A stretch of 64,000 nucleotides of DNA, from NCBI RefSeq assembly GCF_900607235.1, contig NZ_LR027848.1:124001-188000 (forward strand), read 5' to 3'. The translations under genes were made by a program, and so were the position numbers. Position 1 is the first letter of the stretch; the number at the start of each line of letters is the position of its first letter. Below the pieces are notes generated by a model that did no database searches, had not been told where the DNA came from, and was given only the letters and a program-made list of their open reading frames with translations. The stretch is from Olivibacter jilunii. Lineage in GTDB: Bacteria; Bacteroidota; Bacteroidia; Sphingobacteriales; Sphingobacteriaceae. This document shows, piece after piece, positions 47,242 to 54,918 of the stretch.

Positions 47242-47242
47242 C

Positions 47243-47270
47243 AAACCCCGTAAGTTTACGGGGTTTTTTT
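47243..47270 (+). terminator. Rho-independent terminator of tRNA-Asn
   Basis: AAACCCCGTAA (47243-47253) pairs perfectly with TTACGGGGTTT (47256-47266), followed by a T-run to 47270. It begins right after the tRNA 3' end. Confidence 0.93.
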
Positions 47271-47295
47271 GTTTACATAGGTTACAAACAATAGT

Positions 47296-48210
47296 ATGAG
47301 CTTGATCATCCTCGGATCCGTGGCTTTCGATGCCCTGGAAACTCCTTTTGGTAAAACTGATAAAATTGTCGGCGGTGCCGCCAGTTATGCAGCTCTTGCT
47401 GCTTCCTATCTTTACGATGATGTTAAGATAATCAGTGTAGTTGGTGAAGATTTTGGCCAGGGCAACCTCGAAAAATTCACTGATAAACATATTGATATTT
47501 CAGGGATCCAGATCAAAGCGGGAGAAAAGTCATTCTTCTGGTCGGGAAAGTACCATAACGACATGAATACACGTGATACCCTTGTTACGGAGCTGAATGT
47601 TTTAGGCGACTTTGACCCCATCATACCGAGCAGTTACCAAATGGCCGAATACATCCTATTAGGCAATTTAAGTCCACAGGTTCAACTCACAGCGCTTGAA
47701 CGGTTGACAAGGCGGCCCAAGCTCGTGGTTATGGACACCATGAACTTCTGGATGAACATTGCGCTTGACGACCTGAAAAAAGTACTTCGTCAAGTGGATG
47801 TGTTAACGATAAACGACGAAGAGGCCCGTCAGCTATCCGGTCAATATTCATTAGTCAAAGCTGCTGAACTCATTTTGAATATGGGACCAAAATATTTGAT
47901 TATTAAAAAAGGTGAACATGGCGCTCTTTTATTTGGCGAAAACAGCATATTCGCTGCTCCTGCCCTCCCGTTAGCAGAAGTTTTTGATCCAACCGGTGCC
48001 GGCGACACCTTCGCAGGTGGATTTATTGGTTATTTAGCCAATAAGGGTTTTATTAATTTTGAAAGCATGAAAGCTGCCGTGATTTACGGTTCTGCATTAG
48101 CTTCCTTTTGCGTAGAAAAGTTCGGAACCGAACGGATCGAATCGCTCAGTGCACAGGAGATTCACGAACGGGTTCAAACATTCAGCACCCTTACTTCTTT
48201 TATTATTTAA
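47296..48210 (+). CDS. PfkB-family carbohydrate/nucleoside kinase
   Basis: This is an ATP-dependent kinase of the ribokinase/PfkB fold, 304 residues, phosphorylating a sugar or nucleoside of unknown identity. The N-terminal ILGSVAFDALETPFGK includes the substrate-binding start, GGAASYAALAASYLYDD is the PfkB signature 1 equivalent, and DPTGAGDTFAGGFIGYL (residues 231-247) holds the anion hole and catalytic Asp237. Members of this Bacteroidota group are often annotated as sugar kinases without proof. It starts 26 bp after the tRNA terminator; no separate promoter is obvious, so it could depend on read-through. Confidence 0.9.
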   Translation: MSLIILGSVAFDALETPFGKTDKIVGGAASYAALAASYLYDDVKIISVVGEDFGQGNLEKFTDKHIDISGIQIKAGEKSFFWSGKYHNDMNTRDTLVTELNVLGDFDPIIPSSYQMAEYILLGNLSPQVQLTALERLTRRPKLVVMDTMNFWMNIALDDLKKVLRQVDVLTINDEEARQLSGQYSLVKAAELILNMGPKYLIIKKGEHGALLFGENSIFAAPALPLAEVFDPTGAGDTFAGGFIGYLANKGFINFESMKAAVIYGSALASFCVEKFGTERIESLSAQEIHERVQTFSTLTSFII

Positions 48211-48289
48211 TATAAGGATAGAAACTACCTACTGAGTAGCTAGCTCAAGGTTTCAGTATAGGCGATAATTTTCGGATTCTCAACGGTTA

Positions 48290-48520
48290 TCAATCCTCGA
48301 GCATTCCAACTACCTCAAAACGCTCAAAGACCAGGGCCGTGTGTGGGGCAGCTGTCAACTCTTCCGTCAAATCCTGACCCGCCCAATGTTCATAATGGGT
48401 TCCGTTTCGCCACAGACGACTGTCTGTCACATCGTAAATCTTGCCTTTGAAAGCTATCCAAATTTCATCCCGATCCTGTCCATTTCGTTTGGCAAGCTGC
48501 GCTTTGCTATATGTTTGCAT
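48290..48520 (-). CDS. Cytochrome b5-like heme-binding domain protein
   Basis: This is a small stand-alone cytochrome b5-like domain (76 residues from the ATG at 48520: MQTYSKAQLAKRNGQDRDE). An ATG at 48550 would give 86 residues, but a TATTTTTG -7 element (complement of 48536-48543) lies between the two starts and favours the shorter form. IWIAFKGKIYDVTDSRLW and THYEHWAGQDLTEELTAAPH match b5-domain proteins of Bacteroidota; the classical HPGG heme ligand motif is replaced by THYEHWAG, so heme or steroid binding is possible but not assured. It is cytoplasmic and alone, convergent with the PfkB gene. Confidence 0.85.
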   Translation of the reverse strand: MQTYSKAQLAKRNGQDRDEIWIAFKGKIYDVTDSRLWRNGTHYEHWAGQDLTEELTAAPHTALVFERFEVVGMLED

Positions 48521-48610
48521 AAAGGTATTTTCGAATTCAAAAATACGCATAATATTACTTTGGTATCATCCCGTGATAACCCCATTTAGGCTTAACAACG
48601 CAACTATTTT

Positions 48611-48838
48611 CCTACTTAACTACTCAACTACTTTCCTTCTTAACTACTCAACTACTTTCCAACTTAACTACTCAACTACTTTCCTACTCAACTACTCAAC
48701 TACTTTCCTACTCAACTACTCAACTACTTTCCAACTCAACCACTCAACTACTTTCCAACTCAACTACTCAACTACTTTCCAACTCAACCACTCAACTACT
48801 TTCCAACTCAACTACTCAACTACTTTCCAACTTAACAA
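48611..48838. repeat. 24-bp tandem repeat, nine full copies plus a partial
   Basis: The unit is CC[T/A]ACT[C/T]AAC[T/C]ACTCAACTACTTT (given here with variable bases), 24 bp, in nine contiguous copies from 48611 to 48826 and a degenerate tenth. Internally the unit is itself built of the word ACT(C/T)AACTA. Reverse-complemented, the word is the AGTAGTTAAG type seen at 9.9 kb. Because 24 is divisible by three, an artefactual frame encoding an octapeptide repeat runs through it. There are no spacers, so it is not CRISPR. Confidence 0.95.
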
Positions 48839-48986
48839 CTCCCCCTCCATCAACGCTAAAACATTTGAGCAGGCGAGCAACTCCTTAAATTTTAACTAAA
48901 AAGAAATCGCATTAAAAAGAGGAAAGACAAATCTTATGATCCGAGCTTCCCTCTTTATACTTATATTTTTAACGAAATAATTTTTT

Positions 48987-49529
48987 TTAAATAGCTGCAG
49001 CAGCGTAGGCGTGCGACTTATCTCTTGATTGATAAGGCTTTAACGACTTTTTCAATGTTTTACGAGCTACGTGTATCCGGGTTTTCACCGTACCGATAGG
49101 TATATCTAGGTGGTCTGCAATCTCATGATATTTATACCCTTCAAAATACATCGTAAAGGGGACATAATAATCATCGGAAAGATTGGTCATGGCATGTTTG
49201 ATGTCATCCATTACGAACTTATTTTCTCCATTATTACCAGTCGCACTATAGGCTAAATTGGCTGAAGAAATTTCATCAGACTTCGTAACAAAGGTGCTGA
49301 TTTTTACAAATCGGCGGTAATTATTAATGAAGGTATTCTTCATAATAGTGTACAGCCAACCTTTCAAATTAGTACCTTCTTTGAACTTCTCATAATAAGT
49401 AATTGCCTTGAGCACAGTATCCTGAACTAAATCATTTGCGTCCTCGTCATCATGGGTAAAGTGTAATGCATACATTTTCAACGAGTCCGACTGCTGGGTT
49501 ACCATGGTGTTAAATTCTAGCTTTGTCAT
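48987..49529 (-). CDS. ECF-type sigma-70 factor
   Basis: This is an extracytoplasmic-function sigma factor of 180 residues from the ATG at 49529 (MTKLEFNTMVTQQSDSLKMY). Region 2 contains AYALHFTHDDEDANDLVQDTVLKA-type residues (here MYALHFTHDDEDANDLVQ and TVLKAITYYEKF, residues 20-50), and region 4 near residues 125-170 has YHEIADHLDIPIGTVKTRIH, the helix-turn-helix for the -35 element. No anti-sigma factor gene is adjacent, so its control is unclear; an orphan ECF of this type is common and highly expressed in Sphingobacteria. A 7-bp hairpin lies in its leader (49549-49566). Confidence 0.93.
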   Translation of the reverse strand: MTKLEFNTMVTQQSDSLKMYALHFTHDDEDANDLVQDTVLKAITYYEKFKEGTNLKGWLYTIMKNTFINNYRRFVKISTFVTKSDEISSANLAYSATGNNGENKFVMDDIKHAMTNLSDDYYVPFTMYFEGYKYHEIADHLDIPIGTVKTRIHVARKTLKKSLKPYQSRDKSHAYAAAAI

Positions 49530-49548
49530 ACTGTTTAGGGTTTGTGGA

Positions 49549-49566
49549 AACAAGGCTTTCCTTGTT
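49549..49566 (-). promoter_or_regulatory. Leader hairpin of the ECF sigma gene
   Basis: AACAAGG (49549-49555) and CCTTGTT (49560-49566) enclose four bases, 20 bp before the start codon. No U-run follows. It could influence mRNA stability or translation. Confidence 0.4.
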
Positions 49567-49703
49567 ACCGAGTTTAATACAATCGCATTTTAAATAGCTT
49601 AATTATTTATAATACCTTAACGACTATATCAATACAACTATCTCGCCAAAACAATGACAAAGTTTCAAAAGAAAATAATTTTTAATGAATAGTTAATTTT
49701 TAC

Positions 49704-50723
49704 TTAAACCCCAATGACGTTTACTTCTCGCTCTAGGCAAACACCGAAACGTTTTTTCACACTTTCAATAATGGTTTCGGACAGCTTATAAATCTCTAAA
49801 CCTGTGGCGTTTCCGTCGTTAACAAGCACTAAAGCTTGATTTTTCCAAGTACCAACATTTCCCACTACCTTTCCTTTCCATCCACATTGTTCAATAAGCC
49901 AACCCGCGGCAAGCTTATATTGATTCAATCCAAAAGGATAGTAAACAATGTCTACAAAATCAGACACTAAGGTCCTAAAAGTGTCCTCAGATACAACAGG
50001 ATTCTTAAAAAAGGATCCTGCATTTCCGATTGTACTTGGATCCGGTAACTTGCTCTGCCGAATGGAAGATACTACCTCCGAAATCTCTTTGATAGTCGGT
50101 TGCGCAATCCCCCGTCTATTTAGTTCTTCATTAATTGCCCCATATGTTGTATTGAGTTTAGACTGCTTCGACAATAAAAGGTTTACTTCTGTAATAATAT
50201 ATTTTCCTTTCAACGCACCTTTAAATATACTTTCTCGATAACCGAATTGGCAATCCTCCTTATAAAAGGTTTTAAAAGTACCGGTGGCCAATTCAAAAGC
50301 ACGACAACTTAGAAACACATCTTGGAGCTCGACACCGTAGGCTCCTATATTTTGAACAGGTGCGGCCCCAACCGTTCCCGGAATAAGACTGAGATTTTCA
50401 ATTCCTCCAAAACCTCTGTCGACACAATAGCGCACCAAATGATGCCAAACCTCGCCGCCTGCGGCCTGAACCTCGACAGCCCCGGCCCGTTCGCGATGCT
50501 TAATGCCTTTTATCGCCATATGGACTATCAATCCATCGTAATCCCGGACGAACAACATATTGCTGCCTCCGCCGATGAATAAGAGCTTATCGCGATGCAG
50601 CGCGCCTGTATCATACAATTGCGTTAGATCCTTTTCGTGCTCAATATGTACCAATTGCTCGGCTTTTACGTCCACACCGAAGGTATTATACGTCTTTAAT
50701 GAGACTTGTTTTACTATATTCAT
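49704..50723 (-). CDS. murB: UDP-N-acetylenolpyruvoylglucosamine reductase
   Basis: MurB reduces UDP-GlcNAc-enolpyruvate to UDP-N-acetylmuramate with NADPH and FAD, the second committed step of peptidoglycan synthesis. It has 339 residues and is of the type I (E. coli) architecture. KTYNTFGVDVKAEQLV opens the FAD-binding domain; FIGGGSNMLFVRDYDGL and LSLIPGTVGAAPVQNIGAYG carry the flavin-binding loops; the catalytic Ser is in GNAGSFFKNPVVS and the Glu in the C-terminal LEREVNVIG. It is monocistronic between the ECF sigma factor and the tetR genes. Confidence 0.97.
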   Translation of the reverse strand: MNIVKQVSLKTYNTFGVDVKAEQLVHIEHEKDLTQLYDTGALHRDKLLFIGGGSNMLFVRDYDGLIVHMAIKGIKHRERAGAVEVQAAGGEVWHHLVRYCVDRGFGGIENLSLIPGTVGAAPVQNIGAYGVELQDVFLSCRAFELATGTFKTFYKEDCQFGYRESIFKGALKGKYIITEVNLLLSKQSKLNTTYGAINEELNRRGIAQPTIKEISEVVSSIRQSKLPDPSTIGNAGSFFKNPVVSEDTFRTLVSDFVDIVYYPFGLNQYKLAAGWLIEQCGWKGKVVGNVGTWKNQALVLVNDGNATGLEIYKLSETIIESVKKRFGVCLEREVNVIGV

Positions 50724-50849
50724 TCTTAAATCTTGTCACTAAATGATGCTTAACTGTTTTTGGAACCAAAGGAGAATTTTAGTTTATTGACTTTTTCTTT
50801 CAATTTTTCAATTTTTGCGTATATTTATATGATACTTGTTGAATACAAT

Positions 50850-50883
50850 TAATAGCTTAGCCCCCGGTAGGCGCTATTATTTG
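50850..50883 (+). promoter_or_regulatory. Palindrome over the presumed promoter of the first tetR gene
   Basis: TAATAGC (50850-50856) and GCTATTA (50873-50879) are perfect arms, with an inner GCC/GGC pair (50860-50862/50870-50872) offset by three bases on the left. The right arm overlaps the -7-like TATTATTTG (50875-50883). The arrangement suits a repressor operator, probably for the TetR-type protein encoded 56 bp downstream; this is inference. Confidence 0.45.
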
Positions 50884-50938
50884 CATCGTTCAAATATAAG
50901 CTAATTAATTCATCAGTATTCCAGAACACAAGACACGA

Positions 50939-51556
50939 ATGGATAACCACGATAAAAAGCGGACGCTTATTATAGAAGCAGCTACCAAACGTTTTGCACA
51001 TTTCGGCATTGCCAAAACCACCATGACCGAAATCGCTAAAGACCTATCCCTCTCCAAAGCGCTCCTCTACTATTACTTTCCCGATAAAATAAGTTTATAT
51101 GCCGCTGTATTAGAAAACATTGCAAAAAAAATGTTCTCTAAAATCCAACAGGGTTTAAAAGACATCGATGAAAGTGAGGATGCGGTATTGCACCTGATCG
51201 ACATGTGGCTGGCCTTCACCATGAAGTATTATAATTTATTTGACCAGGGTCTTAATTCACTCATGGAAATGCCCGATGAGCTAGCGCGAGTTATGCAACT
51301 TGTAAGCAATTTAGAGATCAAGATTTTGGCAGAAATTTTTAAAAAAGCCAATCAGCGAGACGAAATCCGTGTTGATGATCCGGTACAAACTGCAGAAATA
51401 TTTTTGAATGCCATGATCGGCATGCGATTCTGTGTACTGAAAGACAAAAAAGTCATGTTTATTCCGACCAAAGAGGAATTTGATGAAATATCAAAAATGC
51501 AAAAAAAGTTAGCCGTTATTTTTCTGAACGGCTTGCGATTCCAAAAAACGTCATAG
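50939..51556 (+). CDS. TetR/AcrR-family regulator, first of a tandem pair
   Basis: This is a predicted repressor of 205 residues. The helix-turn-helix lies at residues 27-50 (TTMTEIAKDLSLSKALLYYYF), followed by the PDKISLYAAVLENIAKKM ligand-domain start. The C-terminal ligand-binding domain (residues 65-205) is all helical. It shares clear similarity with the next regulator (FAHFGIAKTTMTEIA versus FSHFGINKTTMNEIA), so the two are a tandem duplication. The likely target is the RND efflux operon downstream; the inducer is unknown. Confidence 0.92.
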   Translation: MDNHDKKRTLIIEAATKRFAHFGIAKTTMTEIAKDLSLSKALLYYYFPDKISLYAAVLENIAKKMFSKIQQGLKDIDESEDAVLHLIDMWLAFTMKYYNLFDQGLNSLMEMPDELARVMQLVSNLEIKILAEIFKKANQRDEIRVDDPVQTAEIFLNAMIGMRFCVLKDKKVMFIPTKEEFDEISKMQKKLAVIFLNGLRFQKTS

Positions 51557-51588
51557 AAAAGTCATATTGCATTATTTAATCTGTTTTT

Positions 51589-51620
51589 TTTGATGCGTAA
51601 CTTTTTGCATTTTATTTTTG
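51589..51620 (+). promoter_or_regulatory. Sigma-A promoter between the two tetR genes
   Basis: TTTG (51589-51592), 20 bases, then TATTTTTG (51613-51620), both perfect. It is 47 bp before the GTG start of the second regulator, so it should drive tetR2-tolC-adaptor-pump. TTGACC (51618-51623) and GGTCAA (51661-51666) flank the leader as possible operator halves. Confidence 0.75.
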
Positions 51621-51667
51621 ACCAATACAGATAAAAAGTAAAATAGTTAAAAAGTAAGTAGGTCAAC

Positions 51668-52288
51668 GTGGACATAGAAGTAAAAAGGCAACACATCATT
51701 GAGGCGGCTTTAAGAAGATTTTCTCATTTCGGTATTAACAAAACCACCATGAACGAAATTGCTGAGGACATCTCCGTATCAAAAGCAAACCTCTATTATT
51801 ATTTTCCGGACAAATCCGCATTGGTAGTAGATGTTATTAAACATCTAATTGAAGAAGGGATGGAAGCCTACCACCGTATTATTCAAGAGTCGAATCAAAT
51901 CCTGGATACCTTGACCGGCTTTTTAAGGATCAAGAAGAACTTTTTTGAAAAGCATTACCTACTCCATGTTACCATGGGCTATGCCGACAGTAACTTAAAT
52001 ATCGATGCGTTAAACGCATTAGGCCGTTATGCTGAAACCAAAGAATTAACGGCGATCAGTCTGGCATTTACGAAAGCGATCGGAACGGGCGAGCTTGTAA
52101 CATTTGATGTTGAAAAAACGTCTCAAATATATTTCACCGTCTTAAAAGGTATCTCGATGGTTTCCATAGCAAAAGTTACGAACAAGGACATTCCGGAAAT
52201 TTCGATCTTCAGCGAAATCTTTGAAAAACAGAAAATTGCCTCTGCGATATTTGTAAATGGACTAAGGCATAAAATGATAACAAATTGA
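51668..52288 (+). CDS. TetR/AcrR-family regulator, second of a tandem pair
   Basis: This is a predicted repressor of 206 residues, GTG start at 51668. The helix-turn-helix is TTMNEIAEDISVSKANLYYY (residues 27-46) followed by FPDKSALVVDVIKHLIEEG. The C-terminal domain differs from that of the first regulator, so they may sense different ligands. tolC begins 22 bp after the stop, so it is the first gene of the efflux operon and probably autoregulates it. Confidence 0.92.
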   Translation: MDIEVKRQHIIEAALRRFSHFGINKTTMNEIAEDISVSKANLYYYFPDKSALVVDVIKHLIEEGMEAYHRIIQESNQILDTLTGFLRIKKNFFEKHYLLHVTMGYADSNLNIDALNALGRYAETKELTAISLAFTKAIGTGELVTFDVEKTSQIYFTVLKGISMVSIAKVTNKDIPEISIFSEIFEKQKIASAIFVNGLRHKMITN

Positions 52289-52309
52289 CATTATAACACA
52301 ACATCTCAT

Positions 52310-53662
52310 ATGAAATCTATAAAACCCTTATTGGTTTTCGCATTTATATTGATTTCCTCTTTAGGTTTAAAAGCGCAAGACTCCTTAACGCTCAGGCAGG
52401 CGCTCAACTATGCTATAAAAAACAGTGAGGTCCTTGAAAAAGCCAGATTGGACATCCTGAACGGTCGGCATAAAGTAGCTGAAGTAAGGGCCGGCGCGCT
52501 TCCGCAAGTTGATCTCACCAGTAGCCTTACACGAAATTTGATTTTGCCACAATTTGTAGTTCCGGCTGAATTCATGGGCGGCCAGCCCGGTGAATTCGTC
52601 GCCATTGCGGGGGGCCAATATTGGACGGGCCTTACACAAGTCCAATTGAACCAGGAACTCTTCAACCAATCCGTTTTTACGGGATTAAAAGCGGCTAAAA
52701 GTTCAGAAGAGTATTACAAATTGGCCGCAGAGGTAAGTGAAGAGAATGTGATACAACAAGTTGCTTCCGCCTACTATCAGGTAATCATCAATCAAGAAAA
52801 GATGAAGGTGATTGATGCCAATATAGATCGTACGCAGAAATTGCTCACGATGACCTCCAGTCAATATGATCTCGGCCTGGCAAAGAAAATCGATCTGGAT
52901 CGAGTGAAAGTGAACTTAAGCAATCTCGAATCTCAAAAACAGGATTTATCAACCGCTATCACCCAACAGAATAACTTGCTTAAATACTATATGGGTATGC
53001 CCATTAACGAAAACATTCAAATTCCACAAAGTGAATTACAGACCTTAAAACAGGAAGCCTTTGCCTTGGATGGCAATGGTTTCAATTTGGATCGAATGGC
53101 GCAATACAAAGTACTAAAAAGCCAAGAGTCCTTATTAAGTTACCAAAAAAAGGCCAGAATTGCGGAATATTACCCTAGCTTATCACTTGGCGCCAACTAT
53201 ATTTATAATACACAGAGTAATAGATTTAATCCCTATTCGTCCAAAGCGCTGAATTTTGATATGTCTGCCATCACGCTGACCTTGAAAGTGCCGCTATTTG
53301 ACGGTTTTGCCAGACGCTCCAGAGTTAGGCAAGCGGATGTTGAGATACAAAAAAATTATCAAGACATAAAAAACACCTCTAACTCTTTAAAAATGGCTTA
53401 TGAAAATGCAAACAATCAACTTAAGAACAGCTTGACAACGATCCGAACACAAGAAGAAAATAAGAAACTGGCCGAAGAAGTATTCTATAGCACGCAAAAC
53501 AATTATCGCAATGGCTTAGCAAGCTTAACCGATCTATTAACGGCAGAAACGGATCTCGTATCGGCGCAGAACAGTTATAACGAGGCACTACTCAATTATA
53601 AAGTAGCGCAAATCGAACTGATTAAGTCAAACGGCAATATCAAATCACTCTTAACAGAATAA
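52310..53662 (+). CDS. TolC-family outer membrane efflux protein
   Basis: This is the outer-membrane channel of a tripartite RND efflux system. It has 450 residues with a signal peptide ending near residue 22 (AFILISSLGLKAQD). The two TolC-like repeats are seen as DSLTLRQALNYAIKNSEVLE and, later, FDGFARRSRVRQADVEIQKN, with NLLKYYMGMPINE and AETDLVSAQNSYNEALLNYK in helical coiled-coil regions. It is the first structural gene after tetR2 (22-bp gap) and precedes the adaptor gene by 121 bp, a spacer holding an inverted repeat. Confidence 0.93.
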   Translation: MKSIKPLLVFAFILISSLGLKAQDSLTLRQALNYAIKNSEVLEKARLDILNGRHKVAEVRAGALPQVDLTSSLTRNLILPQFVVPAEFMGGQPGEFVAIAGGQYWTGLTQVQLNQELFNQSVFTGLKAAKSSEEYYKLAAEVSEENVIQQVASAYYQVIINQEKMKVIDANIDRTQKLLTMTSSQYDLGLAKKIDLDRVKVNLSNLESQKQDLSTAITQQNNLLKYYMGMPINENIQIPQSELQTLKQEAFALDGNGFNLDRMAQYKVLKSQESLLSYQKKARIAEYYPSLSLGANYIYNTQSNRFNPYSSKALNFDMSAITLTLKVPLFDGFARRSRVRQADVEIQKNYQDIKNTSNSLKMAYENANNQLKNSLTTIRTQEENKKLAEEVFYSTQNNYRNGLASLTDLLTAETDLVSAQNSYNEALLNYKVAQIELIKSNGNIKSLLTE

Positions 53663-53698
53663 AATACAAACCGATCATTCTCATTCCATAGATAGATT

Positions 53699-53758
53699 CA
53701 AATGAAGCACCCGTACCTTAACATGCAAGTTTTAAACAGATATGGTACACTTCATTTG
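53699..53758. repeat. Inverted repeat in the tolC-adaptor spacer
   Basis: CAAATGAAG (53699-53707) pairs with CTTCATTTG (53750-53758), and inside it GTACC (53713-53717) with GGTAC (53744-53748), spaced unequally. It may be a transcript hairpin or operator-like element between the outer-membrane channel and the adaptor gene. Confidence 0.45.
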
Positions 53759-53783
53759 GCAAGTAAAACATAAATATATACAG

Positions 53784-54875
53784 ATGAAAAGAATCATTTT
53801 TACTCTACTTATTGTCCTCGGTGCCCTGGCGATAATCGCGTGGGTATTGAATAACAACAAAAAAGAGAACCAAGCCAAAACGGATATCGTAGCAAAGGGT
53901 ACAGGTGCTGTTGTGGTGCGTACAACCACTGCTAGCAAATCGGCTATCAATCTCGATTTTTCTTCCAATGGCAACTTCGCTGCTTGGCAAGATTTGAGCC
54001 TGTTAGCAGAAAATAGCGGACGAGTTACACAAATCCTGGTAGATGAAGGGTCCCATGTTAGCCGTGGGCAACTATTAACGCGAATAGATGATGAATATCT
54101 TAATTTAGATCTGGAAGCGGCAGAAGACGCATTGAGTAAATTAAAGACTGATCAGCAACGATACGAAAGCTCCTTTAAAACCGGTGGTGTTACCAAGGCC
54201 CAACTTGACGAAATCAATCTCAACGTACGCAATGCCGAAAATAAAGTACAACAAGCTAAACGCCGATTAGCTGATGCTTATATCAAAGCGCCCATATCGG
54301 GTATTGTTAACAAGCGGAATATCGAAGTGGGTACGTATGTTTCGCCCGGCACAGCGTTATTTGATATAGTAGATGTTTCGAGGCTCAAATTACTTGTTAA
54401 TGCCAATGAATCACAGGTAGTGAACTTGAAAGTTGGCGATCCGGTAAGCATCACAACTACCGTATTTCCGGACAAAAAATTCAGTGGTAAAATTTCCTTT
54501 ATTGCTGCAAAAGCTGACAATACCCTGAACTATCCGGTAGAAATTCAAGTGGAAAATTCCAGCACTCAACAATTAAAGGCGGGTATGTATGCAACGGCTA
54601 CGTTCGATTTACCTGAACAGCAACCCACAATTGTTATACCACGAAGTGCTTTTGTGGGAAGTGTAAGTAGTAATGAAATATTTGTTTTGCAAAATGGCAA
54701 TACTGCTCGACTCCGGAAAGTAACTGCAGGACGCATTTTAGGTGAACAGGTAGAGATCATAGACGGCCTGAAAGAAGGCGAAACCGTAATAACCAGCGGC
54801 CAGATCAATCTTGTTGATGGCACGGAAGTGAAACCACAGGCAAATGAAAACGCACGTAATAACACGACTAAATAG
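53784..54875 (+). CDS. RND efflux periplasmic adaptor (membrane fusion protein)
   Basis: This is the adaptor joining an RND pump to a TolC channel. It has 363 residues from the ATG at 53784 (MKRIIFTLLIVLGALAIIAW), whose N-terminal hydrophobic helix anchors it or acts as an uncleaved signal. The biotinyl-lipoyl-like domain shows VTQILVDEGSHVSRGQLLTR, the coiled-coil hairpin covers about residues 100-160 (AEDALSKLKTDQQRYESSF), and YIKAPISGIVNKRNIEVG closes the lipoyl domain. IVIPRSAFVGSV and the C-terminal VKPQANENARN tail follow. It is 43 bp upstream of the pump gene. Confidence 0.93.
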   Translation: MKRIIFTLLIVLGALAIIAWVLNNNKKENQAKTDIVAKGTGAVVVRTTTASKSAINLDFSSNGNFAAWQDLSLLAENSGRVTQILVDEGSHVSRGQLLTRIDDEYLNLDLEAAEDALSKLKTDQQRYESSFKTGGVTKAQLDEINLNVRNAENKVQQAKRRLADAYIKAPISGIVNKRNIEVGTYVSPGTALFDIVDVSRLKLLVNANESQVVNLKVGDPVSITTTVFPDKKFSGKISFIAAKADNTLNYPVEIQVENSSTQQLKAGMYATATFDLPEQQPTIVIPRSAFVGSVSSNEIFVLQNGNTARLRKVTAGRILGEQVEIIDGLKEGETVITSGQINLVDGTEVKPQANENARNNTTK

Positions 54876-54918
54876 GGCATAAAACCCTTGTCACTTAAAT
54901 GAATAAACAATTATTCGA

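Noticed and set aside
48611-48838. CRISPR array.
   Set aside because: Repeats are contiguous with no unique spacers, there is no leader and no cas gene in the window.
48441-48899. 152-codon frame with an octapeptide repeat (NYSTTFxL-type).
   Set aside because: It runs through the 24-bp tandem repeat; since 24 is a multiple of three any frame gives an octapeptide repeat. There is no start context and no homology signal, and the first part overlaps the cytochrome b5-like gene on the other strand.
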